Part shown: positions 1 through 11,732 of the stretch, in pieces | Position numbering within the stretch: the stretch's first letter is position 1 | Layout of the letters: each line of letters begins with the position of its first letter | Assembly: GCA_003586115.2 (NCBI GenBank) | Contig: QVOM02000112.1 | Span: 102,995,174-103,059,173, forward strand | Source of the DNA: Salvator merianae | Taxonomy: Eukaryota > Chordata > Lepidosauria > Squamata > Teiidae | DNA length: 64,000 nucleotides | Direction of reading: 5' to 3' | Program-made: the position numbers and the translations under genes | Notes under the pieces: model-generated | Database searches by the model: none | Told to the model about the DNA's origin: nothing | Seen by the model: only the letters and a program-made list of their open reading frames with translations

Positions 1-654
1 TGTCCCAGAACAGGCCATCCAAGTGCAGACGGCCTTGTTCTGGACCAGATGGATTGCTCCAGCCCAGAATCACTCTAGTCAGAGTGATTCCAGCCGGACT
101 GCTTTGCCTGTCACAAGTGCAGAAACAACCTATGGATCAGATTCATCATCAACTGAAAGGGTTCTTTTTCATTTGTGTCAGATTGACGGCTGTTTGGGTG
201 TGGATCGTGGCATATAGTCTCAGTACCAGTGTGCTCAGTTTTTAGTGAGTTTTAACTGCTGGTTTTAGTCTGTTTTTATACTGATTTTTAATGTTCTATA
301 AACCACTTTTGATTTTTTTTAAAAATGGAAAGCAATAGAAAAAAAATCTTAAAATATCTTAAATAAATCTAATGTATTTAAGCTGTCAACCACTCCTACT
401 GATTCTCACTTCCTTCTTCCTCCCGCTCTCTCCTGAGACTTAAAAATGGTGGCTGCTTCTGGCACCCAGCTTGGAGAGAAAAAGGTGAAGATTGACATTC
501 TTTTGCCCCGCCATTTCTCCAAGGCTTAGGAATGGCAGCTGCCCCAGGCATTGGGGACCCAGCAAGGATCCCACTGACCCCCTCTTCTCCCTGAGGCTAA
601 GAACTGCACCTGCACCAGCCGTGGACAAGGAGAAAGAAGATCTGGTGATGTTGT

Positions 655-840
655 CTCTGTTCTGGTTTACTTTAAGATTTTGTGTTATTTTGTAATGTAT
701 TATTTTGTGTGATGTGTGATTTTATAATGATGTATCTATTATAATGTTTGATGTTTTATTCTGTATTGTATCTTTTCTGTTTGTTGTAAACCGCCTTGGG
801 TAAATTTTCTTTTTGGAAAGGTGGTATACAAATAAAATGG
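655..840 (+). mobile_element. L2-like LINE 3' tail
   Basis: A T-rich stretch leads into a 'TTGTAAACCGCC' core, then a short stem-like 'AAGGTGGTATACAAATAAA' end. This is the typical 3' terminus of L2-like LINE copies in reptile genomes. Only the noncoding 3' end is present. The L2 assignment rests on the tail pattern alone and could instead be a SINE borrowing that tail. Confidence 0.45.
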
Positions 841-2320
841 ACATGAAATGAAGAGAGTTCCTCAGGCTGTGAAAAGTCTGCTAAAATAGAGTAACATGAA
901 TTTGTAAAAATAATACACAAATTGTGATTTAAAGCATAAATTAAACATTCAGCATCTTCATGCACTTCCAAGGCCTGGGGAAGCAGTTTTGTCTTTCAAA
1001 GCACAAGGTGTCTTATGCTTCTTGAGAGAAAGATGTGATTTAAATGTAATAAAGTGATTCATTAACCTCACTTTTGATTCATGGAGGAGATTTATCACTG
1101 AGTAGAAGCATCCTATACATGTTTTATCTAGAATGCCCACTAAGTTAAATGTTGCTTCCACCCAGATAAGTATACCATCTAGAACAGTTATTCTGCCACT
1201 TCTGTTTTCAATTTTACCTTTACATTATTTGAAATTTTGAACATCATTCATGAAACAATAAGCAACAGAAGGGCATTTAAGTTAGTTGTAGCCACTGAGC
1301 AATTCAATCAGATTCAAGCTATATATTACTGTTGTTATTAATGTTGTGATGGTGATTGCTATATTATTGATCTTTTTTCCAAAGAGCCAAAGGCAATTTA
1401 CACTCAAAACACAAAATAACTTCACAAAACAAAAACAAATGACCAGTTTCAAAAAGCCAAGCTATTAAGTCCATAAAAGTCCTGGAACACAACACTCCTA
1501 GCCGCACGTAAAAAGGCAAGCAGCCCAGTTAATTCTTAGGCTACTTATAGTCATGAATTAAACAGCAAAATCCTACTGGCATTGCATTGGGATTGCCAGA
1601 CATCCATGTTATATTTCCAGTGCAATGCTGGTCCCAACATACAAAAAACAGGTTGCCTCGCTGTTCCAGGAAAATCAGCAGCAACAGTGGGTTTGCAACG
1701 TAGTCGTGCTTACCTAAATGTCTGGTGAACTTCATTAGCTCACTGGGAACCTCCAATAGCTCACCGAACGCACAGGAGGAGGAGGTGGAGGAGGGAGAAG
1801 AAAAGAAAGTGGAAGGATGTGTGGCAAGCTCCAGGAAATTTCTGATGTGCTAAAGACTAACGGAGCTCACCAGATGTGCTGATACGCAAATCTTTGCTGG
1901 AAATTCTCATGCTAGTCTGGCAGGTCACAGAAAAACGTAATGCTGGGTTAATTTTTATATCCTGTGCTATTTCTTTCTGTCTTAAGACAGCCTTAACTGT
2001 AATATTTTAGGCTAAGGGGCAAAGTCTTCATCTGTATCCACGCTGGCACTTGGTAAAACCCCTTGGGAGCTCCAGGGGCATGGTGTTCAAATTCACCAGC
2101 TCCTGCCTACACACCAACAGCTGGCCCAAAGAGGCCTTGTGTGGATGGTGTCTTTATCTAGCATCTAATAGATGTTAGTTTTGATACCAGAGGACTGTGC
2201 TTAGGGCATGAATTCCACAAACAAGAAGTCACCACTGAGAAGTTCTGGTTCTGGGCTACTACTTTCTTAGCCCAAGCTAAAGGAAGAAACACAGACTATG
2301 ATGCAGACTGTATAATCTAA

Positions 2321-2824
2321 GGCCCTTTCTGCACAGGCCCTTAATTAGGATTAAGGGCCTGCATAGAACAGTTGTAGGCCACATAGATCTGCACGGTAAT
2401 ACGGATCTATGCGGACACGCCCCCTGTTGGAATGCTCTGTCTGCTTTTGATGGAGCATAATCTCGGTCAGGAGGCTTCTAACTGGGAATACTGATAGATT
2501 AACTGTGAGTACCAGGCAGACCAGTGGATTCTAATCCCAAACAAGGATCAGTGCTGTGCAGAGGAAATGCCTCTGTGTTACAGGGGAGCATTTTCAGTCT
2601 TGTGCCAAATTGCGCCGTGAAATTGCACCCCAAACTTTTGTTCCTAGCTCTTGCAGGCCTCCGTGTCGGGCCTCAGAGTGCATGCGGTGTGGGCTGATCA
2701 GGATTAGTACCATCAGTGAAGATGGCACTGAACGCACTCATGTCTTCTCATGGTCAAGATCAGTGCGCTGGGCTATTCCCGACCCACTGATCCTGAGTGC
2801 CTGCAGTTAAGTGCAGAAAGGGCC
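2321..2824. mobile_element. PIF/Harbinger-like MITE (GGCCCTTTCTGCAC type)
   Basis: The left end GGCCCTTTCTGCAC and right end GTGCAGAAAGGGCC are exact inverted repeats of 14 bp enclosing 504 bp. Flanking triplets are TAA (2318-2320) and TCA (2825-2827), an imperfect 3-bp duplication of TWA type. The interior shares the 'GATCAGTG..' and 'CTAGGAAC' blocks with 32176-32626 and 57564-58006. It has no coding capacity for a transposase. Family placement is inferred from TIR and TSD size. Confidence 0.7.
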
Positions 2825-3350
2825 TCAGCTGGGCTATATAAGAGCAAAAGTTCCATTAGTCCGAAAACACATAGTGAAGTAGTGCAGGTGAGCAAAGCCC
2901 AACACCATAAATTCTCTCCTATTTGTTCCCATCTACAGCCTTGCCTTGCATTCTGCACAAAATTTAAAGTACATCTTCAAAAGTATCCTATATACAGAAC
3001 ATTACAATATCTACACTACCTGACAATTTACTGAAACATAGGGCTGCCAAGCTGCCCTCATCTAAGGAGAGCTCAGCTTGGAGCCCAGACACATTGAACA
3101 ATACTACACACTGCTGAGGTCCCTGCTTCAATGACAGCACTGCATCAAAAAATATTCCCAGACTTCAGGATCACTATCTTTTTCAGATGACCATCCAGTT
3201 TGTTAGCTCTCATCCAGCTTATTATCACCCAGTCAGCACATCTAGAGAATCTCTGTACCAGGTGCAATAGAACAGTATAGTTACACATCATCTGTATATT
3301 GATGACATCATACTCCATACCTCCCCATGATTGCTTCCAGAGAGAAAAAC

Positions 3351-4148
3351 AGGCCTTTTTGCACTTTCCACCTTAGAATGGAATAATTATTCAAAGATGA
3401 AAAAGACCCCACAGCATGGACACTGGGCCTGTTCGCACTTGTGACAGTATAACGATCTAACTAGCATGATTTGGGTTGGTTGGGTTCAGGTACGGAGAGG
3501 GGTCTTCACACCTGTCAGCATCGGAACATTCCGCAAGCCAACCAGCGCTGGACACAGTGCAAATGGGAGCGCACTAGTTTGGTAGCTGTGTTTGAACCTA
3601 GAGGGTCTGTGTTTGAACCTAGAGAGTCTGTGTTCGAACCTGTGTCCAAAAAAGACACCAGGGTCCAGAACCCAAGGTCTGAATTGGGGTATGAACCGGC
3701 AGACTGTGCCTGCGCAGTCCCACCGGCCCCTCCCTGCCACCATTTTGAACCCAGAAATGATGCAAACACACCTTCCCTGATCTTCATCTGAGCGTGCAGG
3801 TTGGGTTGGAGACTATAGTTTAGTTGACCACAGCTGGTTGGATTCAGGTAAACATCAGGTGGGCTTCGGTAGATTTCGGGTCAGCTGGGGCTATTCGCAA
3901 GTGCAGATCCTGCGTTCTAGCTAGCATCCTGAAATGTACCACTCACTAAGTGCGAACAGGCCCACTGTCTACACTGTGGGGTCCTAATTACTTACCTGAA
4001 GCAGGCTATCAGCATTCACAATGTGAATACTGGTAGCCTTACCTGATCCTCACTATGGCAGGGGCCACAGCTAGTGGCCCGCTCCTGGCCACTTGGGCCT
4101 CCACAAGGTGCAGATGCACGCTTGCCAGTAGCAAGTGCAAACAAGCCC
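3351..4148. mobile_element. Harbinger-like MITE (GCACTTTCCACCTTAGAA type), split by a nested MITE
   Basis: The left end reads AGGCCTTTTTGCACTTTCC followed by CCTTAGAATGGAATAATTA. The right end is CAAGTGCAAACAAGCCC at 4132-4148. The interior ('CCTCCACAAGGTGCAGATGC', 'CTCACTATGGCAGGGGCC') matches copies at 28624-29061 and 53638-54280. It is interrupted by a second element at 3425-3963. Removing that element leaves the continuous 'GGACACTGTCTACACTG' found uninterrupted in the 28624 copy as 'GGACACTGTCCACACT'. Confidence 0.65.
3425..3963. mobile_element. Nested Harbinger-like MITE (GGGCCTGTTCGCACTT type), TSD ACT
   Basis: The 16-bp ends GGGCCTGTTCGCACTT and AAGTGCGAACAGGCCC are perfect inverted repeats enclosing 539 bp. 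They are flanked on both sides by ACT (3422-3424 and 3964-3966). The host element has only one ACT at this position in its uninterrupted copies, so the 3-bp duplication is real. The interior holds a small tandem run of 'TTTGAACCTAGAGRGTCTG' at about 3590-3640. The open frames of about 60-106 codons on both strands here are palindrome shadows and are not called as genes. Confidence 0.8.
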
Positions 4149-4791
4149 ATTATGGACAACAAGATGGATCTTGGTAGGACCCCACAATTTACGTTGAACA
4201 CTCAACTTGATTAGTCATCAAGGTGAGAGACAAATCACCACAATGCACTACCATCTAACCCTAATTTAGACAAGTATCCCAGAAAAAAAATCATTAAAAT
4301 AGTATCAAAAGTAATCCAGGATAGTCAAAACGATTGCATACCCCCAGTTCCTCATCACTTGACCTTTTAAAATGGACCTTGATAATCAAGGCATTTCATG
4401 TCTTCATCCTGAAAAATAAGGATCAAGAAAGCAGCCAGTAAAGTGACTAGCTTCTCCTAAATGTTTTTCAGCTATGGTAGCAACACAAATCCAATTTCCA
4501 GCTGCTTACTTCCATAATGCATCTATCTTCAGAGAATCAGAAAGGGTTTAATAACATGACAAGGAACAGCACATTATTATTTTTCACCAGTAATAGAAAC
4601 AACGTGTTCTGAAAATGCTACAAAAAAGTAGTGAGCCTTCCAGAAAATGTTTTGTGTCAAAATGACTAAAATTGAAGAGCTTCAAAGGAGGATGAAATTA
4701 ACTGACAACATTTTAAACAGAGAAAACACAGTGTTTATTAGTTTTAGAACTATTTAGAATGCAGACCGTTCCTATGCTGTTACAGTGACAG

Positions 4792-4850
4792 AAGCTGATT
4801 TTGCTTATCAAGGCTGATTTTGCTTATGATAAGCTGATTTTGCTTATCAT
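4792..4850. repeat. Three-unit minisatellite
   Basis: Three near-identical units of 18-21 bp with the core GCTGATTTTGCTTATSA run head to tail. The third unit differs only in its last bases. The array is short and its neighbours are not repetitive. Confidence 0.75.
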
Positions 4851-5320
4851 GCTGTTCCTCCATGTGGAAAGTAAGATTTCATTGTTTTTTTAAAAATGAC
4901 AGATGATTGTTATGGGAGCTCAAGCCTACAGAAGCATGGAATTGTGTGAATCTTGTAGGAAAATCTCATATTTGTGGAATTACTTAACATGCATGTTTAA
5001 ATTTGTGTTGAGTGAAGACAGAGGTATACAAGGCCACTGCATAACTACATATACAAATAGCACTTTCCGTTCATTTTGGCATAGATTTTAAATTAACAAG
5101 AAATAATATGCTTCATAGATTCTGCATGTTGAACGGCAGATCTTCCCACAAAGCTTATGATTCTATGGGTGTACTTTGGAAACACTATGACCAAATCACT
5201 TAATCATTATTATTTAGATTTAATCACTGTAATTAGAGCATTCTGGTAACTGACCAAAGCTCTATTCATTTTAGATCAAATGGTCATTGTGATTCAACAA
5301 CAAATGGCAATGCTGATTAC

Positions 5321-5561
5321 CTGAAGTATCAGGATGGAATAGTTGCGGAGAACTGGTTACTGGTACTTGTGGGTGGATACAGCTTGTTGAGGATCTTTGA
5401 CTAGCAATCAAAATCCTGTTTTTTGCAGACGGTAACCTGGAAACTGCACCAAGTCCTAACTGGGGCTTAAGTATCATTGCAGAGCGATAAAAGTTTGGAG
5501 GCACTTCATAGTGAGTGTACGATGGAGGACAAAATTCTTCTTTCACAGTCCCTTCTCCAAC
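5321..5561 (-). CDS. MTUS2: MTUS2 second coding exon (internal)
   Basis: This internal exon is bounded by an acceptor (TTTTTGCAG, AG at 5563-5562) and a donor (CAG|GTAATC, GT at 5320-5319). It encodes 80 codons plus one base, so it enters in phase 0, matching the phase at the end of the first coding exon, and leaves in phase 1. The peptide begins [13 protein letters not shown] and contains [29 protein letters not shown] and [10 protein letters not shown]. From memory these are conserved in MTUS2, where the same segment directly follows FLQE. The role is as part of the basic, Ser/Pro-rich microtubule-associated middle region. Outside the conserved core, the segment after ASQRSS is more divergent. 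Readthrough past 5321 is intron, so the apparent longer open frame should not be used. Functional detail is from the family, not from this sequence. Confidence 0.93.
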
Positions 5562-5706
5562 CTGCAAAAATAAAACACAACAAAACTTATTGCAAAGAAG
5601 GTATTCCAAGATATCAACCATGCAGTACACATGCAACTATTTTCAAAGATTGAGTTTGGTATTTTTCTGCATGATTGTTGGTTTGACACATTCAGCTGGA
5701 GACTTA

Positions 5707-6203
5707 GGCCCTTTCCACATCTACTTGTGTTATGACCTATGAAAGGGTTCAGTGGGTTGCCATATGCACACAACGGCAGTCCCTGACTCCCCATAGACTG
5801 CTTCATCCACATTGGACAAAGTCGTAGACTGGGAAACAGCACCAAAATGGTGCCATATCCTGTAAGGAGGTCCACAACTGAACCAGCATCCGTATTTCAG
5901 ACTGTGAAGGGCATGGAGATAACATGCTCCTATAGCCCAGGATATGATGGGCGATCCTTTTTGGCATTGCTGGAAGTGGTACTGGAAGTGCCCATTACCA
6001 AAACAGGTCCTCCTAGAAACAGCAAAGTCCAGGGACTAAGGCTCTGTACTGGCTTGAAATCCAACAGCTGGCAGTGGGCTACTGACAGCCCTTGGAGCAG
6101 GGTACTGCTAGCCCATTCCAGCATAGCCTGTACTAACTAGATCACATGACATGGGCTAGAATAACCCACATAGAGCGAAACGTGTCATAAAGGTGTGAAA
6201 AGG
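5707..6203. mobile_element. Harbinger-like MITE (GGCCCTTTCCACAT type), degraded
   Basis: The left end GGCCCTTTCCACATCTAC is preceded by TTA. A weak right counterpart, GTGTGAAAAGG, ends near 6203. The interior 'CACCAAAATGGTGCC' and 'TCCACATTGGACAAAG' blocks recur in the related elements at 17170-17933, 27590-28035 and 42311-42910. The right boundary is approximate. Confidence 0.5.
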
Positions 6204-6379
6204 AAGGGGGAGTGGAACATTTTAGAGCAATTTACTTCCTCATAATTGTATATTTTTGTCCCCTGTTACTTCATCATTTATCCCTATTCCTACCCATGTT
6301 TTTCTACCCCAGTTTTCAGATCTTCGTGTAAAACTGGAAAATGCAGAGGTCTCCAAATAAAAATAATATCCTGACATAC

Positions 6380-6530
6380 ATTCCTCTGAATGCAGTCCTA
6401 CCAGGGGTTGTTGGAGAGGATTATATTTTAATGAAATTTTATTCTGTTTTTATTAACATTGTTTTTATTGAATGCTGTGACCTGCCTGAGACCATCAGTT
6501 GAAGGGCAAAATACAAATCGAAAGAAAGAC
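6380..6530 (+). mobile_element. L2-like LINE 3' tail, with a short GGAA run
   Basis: 'GCAGTCCTACCAGGG..TTG' followed by 'TGTGACCTGCCTGAGACCATCAG' and 'GAAGGGCAAAATACAAAT' is the same 3' terminus seen at 15045-15178 and 61050-61213, in the same orientation. A short run of GGAA-like repeats follows at about 6525-6550. Confidence 0.5.
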
Positions 6531-7467
6531 GGATGGAAGGAAGGAAGGAAAAGAAAACGTTAGCATCCAGGATGTACTCTGTTTTTATTGCTTGAAAATG
6601 GTTTGGTTGTAAAGAAAATCTGGCAAAGTAAGCAAGGCTGTATTGATACAACACTTGAGCACAGAGCGAAGTTCCATCTACACCAGCTTCCGAATGGGGT
6701 GACCAGCGCATAGCAACATGCGGTGCTACTGTGATGTGTGTGGGAAGGGGAAAACCCAAACCTTTGTGGTTCCTAAGTGGTCCTCCAAAGCCACCAGAAC
6801 TGATCAATGAGTTGAATCCTGCTCCAGTCTGGGTCAATCCGAAACAGAAAGTTCACCCAATACTCCAGCTTCATATACAAACACTGGCTGGAATTCCAGC
6901 CATTGAAACGGCACTGGGTGGCACATGCTAATCCAAAGTTAACTCTATCAAACAGCGGCACCCCAGGAGTTGTTTGTCCCACTCTCAGTGTAAGATATGT
7001 TTGGTGTTACAGAAAGTTATCCCTAGAGGGGCCCATAAGGCAACCTCACCCCCAGATGATCACAGGTCACCCATAATTCGTTATGTAGATACTGAGTTCC
7101 ACAATCGAAGTGAATTATTTCTCAATAATTTGGGTTGCACCTTAAAGATAACGTTCTATGTAAATTTACCTAGCACAAACCCTCATTGAGTAAAGAATGG
7201 CTTAACCTCTGCACGAGCATGAGTAAAGTTGGCTATTAGGCAGGGAATTTTAATTCGCTGTTTTGTAATAGACAATAAGCTAGAGAAGACTGTTCTCAAA
7301 TTAATATCTGTTTTATGGAGATGAATAAGAACATAGTTAGTACAAAGTAACTGGACAGTAATACACAGAAGGCAAAAATACCTTAATGAATTTATGCATT
7401 ATTCTAAATGAATCTGTGATTGTATGAATGAGTATTAAATGTCTCCATAACATAATTCTGGCAGAAC

Positions 7468-9577
7468 AAATGCAAGGCAGCAATTAGGAATGCTAAGAAG
7501 AACTTTGAGGAGCACATTGCTAAGAACATCAAGAGAAATAACAAGAAATTCTTTAAGTATATCAGAAGTAGGAATCCAACCAGAAAAGCAGTTGGACCAC
7601 TAGATCATAATGAACAGAAGGAGATAATTACAGAGGACACAGAGATTGCAGAAAGGCTAAATGATTTCTTTGCCTCTGTTTTTACTGGGGAGGATAGAGA
7701 GCATATGCCAGCAGCTGAATCAATCCTTTCAGCGAGGGAATCAGAAGAAGTAGGTCAGATAATGGTAACCAAGGAGGAGGTTCTTGCATGTCTTGATAAA
7801 CTAAATGCTAACAAATCACCAGGACCAGATGGCATTCANAGAAGAAGTAGGTCAGATAATGGTAACCAAGGAGGAGGTTCTTGCATGTCTTGATAAACTA
7901 AATGCTAACAAATCACCAGGACCAGATGGCATTCACCTGAGAGTTCTTAAAGAACTCAAATTTGAAATTGCTGAGCTTCTAGCCAAAATATATAATCTTT
8001 CCCTAAAATCAGGCTCTGTGCCTGAAGACTGGAGGGTGGCAAATGTGACACCGATCTTCAAAAATGGATCCAGGAAATTACAGACCAGTCAGCTTAACAT
8101 CAGTTACAGGTAAAGTGATGGAAACCATAATTAAGGATAAAATTACTAAACACATAGAAAAGCAAGCATTGCTGAAAGAAAATCAGCATGGCTTCTGCAA
8201 AGGTAAATCATGCCTTACAAACTTGTTAGGATTCTTCGGAAGTGTTAATAAACATGTGGATAAAGGTAACCCAGTTGACATTGTCTATCTGGACTTTCAG
8301 AAGGCTTTTGACAAAGTCCCTCATCAAAGACTCCTGAATAAACTCAGCAGTCGCGGAATAAGAGGACAGGTCCTGTCTTGAATTGGTAACTGGCTCAAGG
8401 ACAGGAAACAGAGAGTAGGAATAAATGGTCATTTCTCAGAATGGAAAGAAGTGAAAAGTGGGGTTCCACAAGGTTCAGTATTAGGATCCCTGCTTTTTAA
8501 TTGATTCATAAATGATCTCGACACAGGGGTAAGTAGTGAGTTAGCAAAGTTTGCTGATGACACTAAATTGTTCAGGGTGGTAAAAACTGAAAGTGATTGT
8601 AAAGAGCTCCAGAGGGATCTCCTGACATTGGGTGAGTGGGCAACGAAGTGGCAAATGCACTTCCGTCTTAGCAAATGCAAAGTGATGCACATCGGGACAA
8701 AGAACCCCAATTATACCTATAAACTGATGTGGGCCAAACTTTCTGTGACAAACCAGGAAAAGGATCTTGGGGTTCTGGTAGACAGCTCAATGAAGGTGTC
8801 AACCCAGTGTGCAGCGTCAGTGAAAAAAGCAAATTCAGTGCTAGGGGTAATAAGCAAGGGAATAGAAAACAGGTCGGCAAGTGTCATCGTGCCTCTTTAC
8901 AAATCTATGGTGAGGCCACACTTGGAATATTGTGTACAATTCTGGTCACCTCACCTCAGAAAGGATATTGTGGAACTGGAGAAGGTGCAAAAAAGGGCAA
9001 CCAGCATGATCAAGGGGCTGGAACACCTTCCTTACGAAATCAGGCTGCAATGCCTTGACCTCTTCAGCCTTGAAAAGCGGCGTTTAAGAGGACACCTGAT
9101 TGAAGTTTATAAAATCATGCACGGTATGGATAAGGTGGATAAAGAGAAGTTTTTTTCTCTCACACACAACACTAGGACCAGGGGGCACTCTCTGAAGCTG
9201 ATGGGTAGGAGAGTTAGGACTGACAAGGGGAAGTATTTTTTCACCCAGAGGGTCGTCGGTCTGTGGAATTTATTACTGGATGAGGTGGTGACAGCCATCA
9301 ACCTGGACAGCTTTAAGAAGGGATTGGACAGATTCATGGAGGTCAGGCGTATCAATGGCTACTAGAATGGATGCCTAGGTACTGCCTCCAGGTTGGAAAG
9401 ACAGGCAGGATGTCTGTAAAACCATTTGCGGGGAGTCAAGAGCAGGTGAAGGTTTTGCCTTTATCTTCTGCTTGAGAATGCCCAGAAGCAATTGGTGGGC
9501 CACTGTGTGAAACAGAATGCTGGACTAGATGGGCCGTGGCCTGATCCAGCAAGGCTCCTCTTATGTTCTTATGTAAC
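7468..9577 (+). mobile_element. CR1-clade LINE, 5'-truncated, disabled reverse transcriptase
   Basis: This is a non-LTR retrotransposon with the ORF2 reverse-transcriptase region and 3'UTR. Visible motifs in order are KSPGPDGI (about 7812 and again 7909), RPVSLTSVTGKVME (about 8080), QHGFCKGKSCLTNL, VYLDFQKAFDKVPHQ (about 8280), SGVPQGSVLG (about 8455) and the catalytic FADDTKLF (about 8548). A CR1-type C-terminal domain follows (KDLGVLVDSSMK, PLYKSMVRPHLEYCVQFW, RRLRGHLIEVYK) and stops at 9363-9365. The 3'UTR ends 'CTGATCCAGCAAGGCTCC' then TTATGTTCTTATG, the usual CR1 end in reptiles. Breaks are a frameshift near 8065-8090, stops near 8380 and 8503, and a duplication around an N at 7839. The start is truncated; the endonuclease is missing. 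It is inactive. Confidence 0.92.
7743..7935 (+). repeat. 96-bp direct duplication around a single N
   Basis: Bases 7743-7838 are repeated exactly at 7840-7935, with one N between them. The duplicated segment lies inside the CR1 reverse transcriptase and repeats the KSPGPDGI motif. Identical copies around a lone N look like unmerged contig ends rather than a biological duplication. Confidence 0.9.
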
Positions 9578-9744
9578 CAAGAAATTTTATACTGCATGCT
9601 TAATTTATGTTCTGCCTCAGTAGTTCCCAGAACAGCAATCTGTTTTTTAAAGATTTTTTTTTAAATCCACAATAAAATATTTATTTTGCAGTGCTGTATA
9701 TATTGTCCAGAATTTCCACATACAACGTCTCTACCATAAATATA

Positions 9745-10169
9745 CAGTGGAATCTCAGTTTGTGAACACTTCCTCTTTCAAACAAATTGGTTCACGAACA
9801 AACTGTTTACCAAGAAAAGTCTCTGTTTGCAACCAAAGATTTGGAATGTGAGCAAAGAGACATGTGACCCGCCACACCATCTTGAACAAAATCGGTTTTC
9901 AAATGAATTCTTCAAGAAAAATGTATTGGTTTGCGATCACAGTCTTGGTAGTTCAACAAAAAACTCCCCTTGTTTGGACTTGTACAAGACAAGACGTTTG
10001 TTTTTTTGTACGATTTTATGCATGTAAGTACTGTAAACTTCATGAGGTCTGGAACAGATTAATTCAATTTACATTGATTCTTATGGGGAAAACTGATTTG
10101 GTTCACAAACAAACTGGTTTGTGAACAGTCTTCTGGAATGAATTAAGTTTGCGAACTGAGGTTACATTG
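9745..10169. mobile_element. Tigger/pogo-like MITE with TA duplication
   Basis: The left end CAGTGGAATCTCAGTTTG and right end (reverse complement) CAATGTAACCTCAGTTCG are flanked by TA on each side (9743-9744, 10170-10171). The subterminal 'GTGAACACTTCC' and 'GAACAGTCTTCTGGAATGAA' motifs match the known 'CAGTGG..CCTCGGTT' type of Tc1/mariner-Tigger non-autonomous elements. The length of 425 bp leaves no room for a transposase. Confidence 0.75.
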
Positions 10170-10541
10170 TATTTCAGAGGGGGAAAGTCCATTGACTTCA
10201 GTTATGCTTACACCCAACTGACAGCCCCAATCTAGCCAGAGTTAAACACCTTTAAGATACTCTCCAAGTACCTCACTGATCGACAGAAAAGCCACCTGCT
10301 CAAGGCAGCTCTTCCAGTCCTGAGTGCTGAACTGAAGTTCCATGGTTTCTTTTCACTCCCCAGTTGAAACCATTTCAGTTGATGGTATCTCAGCAACGCA
10401 GCTCAGTCTATGCTGCATTTATGCCCCGTAAAGGTTGAAGTGGGAGGATACGGCAAAAATGAGGTACCAACTAAGCCACCTTCCTGGGATCTCTGCAAGG
10501 AGGACCACAGGTAACACACTTCTCCAATCACACAGATCTAT

Positions 10542-11732
10542 AAGAACATAAGAGGCCCTGCTGGATCAGGCCACTGTTTCATATAGAGTCCCATCAATCT
10601 GGGCATTCTCAAGCAGAAGACAAGAGCAAAACACTCACCTGCTCTTGACTCCCTGCATGTGACCTTTTGAGGCATCCTGCCTCTTTCTCCAACCTGGATG
10701 CAGTACCTAGGCATCAATTCTAGAAGCCATTGATACACCTGCCCTCCATGACTTTTTCCAACAACTTCTTAAAGCTATCCAGGCTAGTGGCCATCACCAC
10801 CACCTCTGGTGGTAAATGACATAGACCAATGACCCGCTGAGTAAAAAAATAGTTCCTCTTGTTAGTCTTAACTTTCCTGCCCGTGAAATTCATAGGGTGC
10901 TCCCCAATTCCAGTGTTGTGCAGTAGAGAAAATAATTTTTCTCTCTCCACCTTTTTCCACCCCAAGCATGATTTTATAAATTTCAATCAGGTCCCCTCTT
11001 AATGCCTTCTTTCAAGACTGAATAGGCCTAGAGATTGCAGCCCCTTGATCATGCTGGTTGTTCTTTTCTGCTCTCTTTCCAGTTCTACAATATCCTTCCT
11101 GACTAGGGGTGACCAGAATTATATTAAATATTCCAAATGTGGCCTCTCCAAAGATTTATAAAGGGGTACCATGATCCTTGCAGATTTATTTTCTATTCCC
11201 TTTCTAATTATTCCTAGCACTGAATTTGCTTTTTTCATTGCCGCTGTGCACTGGGTCAACACCTTCATTGAGCTATCCACCAGAACCCCAGCATCACTTT
11301 CCTGATCCATCACCAAAAGCTCAAACCCCATTAATTTATAGGTGTAACTGGGAAATATTTTGTCCCAATGTGTATCACCTTTCATGTACTATCAAAGCTC
11401 ATTTACCACTTGGTTGCCCACTTACCCAATGTCAAGAGGTCCCTCTGAAATTCTTCACAATCTCTTTCAGTTTTCCCTACCGTGAATAATCTGGTGTCAT
11501 CAGCAAAGTACTATCTCACTACTTATGCATAATTCTAAATCATTTATTAATATATTAAAAAGTTCAGGTTCTAATACTGAACCTTGAAGGAAACTCCACT
11601 TTTTATTTCTCTTCATTTGGAGATCTGTCCATTTTTTACTACTTCCTTTTCCCTGTCCTTTAGCTATCCAGGGCCGAACCCTCTTATTCCATGACTAATA
11701 CGTTTGTTCAAGAGCCTTTGCTGAGACACTAA
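10542..11732 (-). mobile_element. CR1-clade LINE fragment (3' portion), minus strand
   Basis: This reads on the minus strand from the MITE boundary to the 3' end 'GCTGGATCAGGCC..' (TTATGTTCTTATAG-like). Conserved C-terminal pieces are KVKTNKRNYFFTQRVIGLCHLPPEVV, read in parts as FFTQRVIGL and TSLDSFKKLLEKVMEGR near 10740-10860, and DAGVLVDSSMKVLTQC near 11260-11310. It continues at 12078-12310 beyond an inserted MITE. Stops and frameshifts are frequent. Confidence 0.85.

Larger units (their letters stand above)
1..5320 (-). other. MTUS2: MTUS2 intron after the second coding exon (partial)
   Basis: This is the sequence downstream, on the minus strand, of the donor at 5320/5319. I looked for the next MTUS2 exon (the Ser-rich stretch that follows in human MTUS2) and saw no matching frame, so the intron probably runs beyond the window. 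Contents: an unassigned AT-rich tail at 220-380, an L2-like tail at 655-840, a MITE at 2321-2824, a nested MITE pair at 3351-4148, and a three-unit minisatellite at 4792-4850. I recognise nothing in 841-2320, 2825-3350, 4149-4790 and 4851-5320. Confidence 0.8.

Noticed and set aside
5271..5320. Extension of the second MTUS2 coding exon past 5321
   Set aside because: The extra frame lies beyond a good GT donor and loses similarity to MTUS2 immediately.
5199..5320. CRISPR array, tRNA or rRNA anywhere in the window
   Set aside because: No spacer-repeat structure, cloverleaf with A/B boxes or rRNA core sequence was seen on either strand; direct repeats are microsatellites, minisatellites or transposons.
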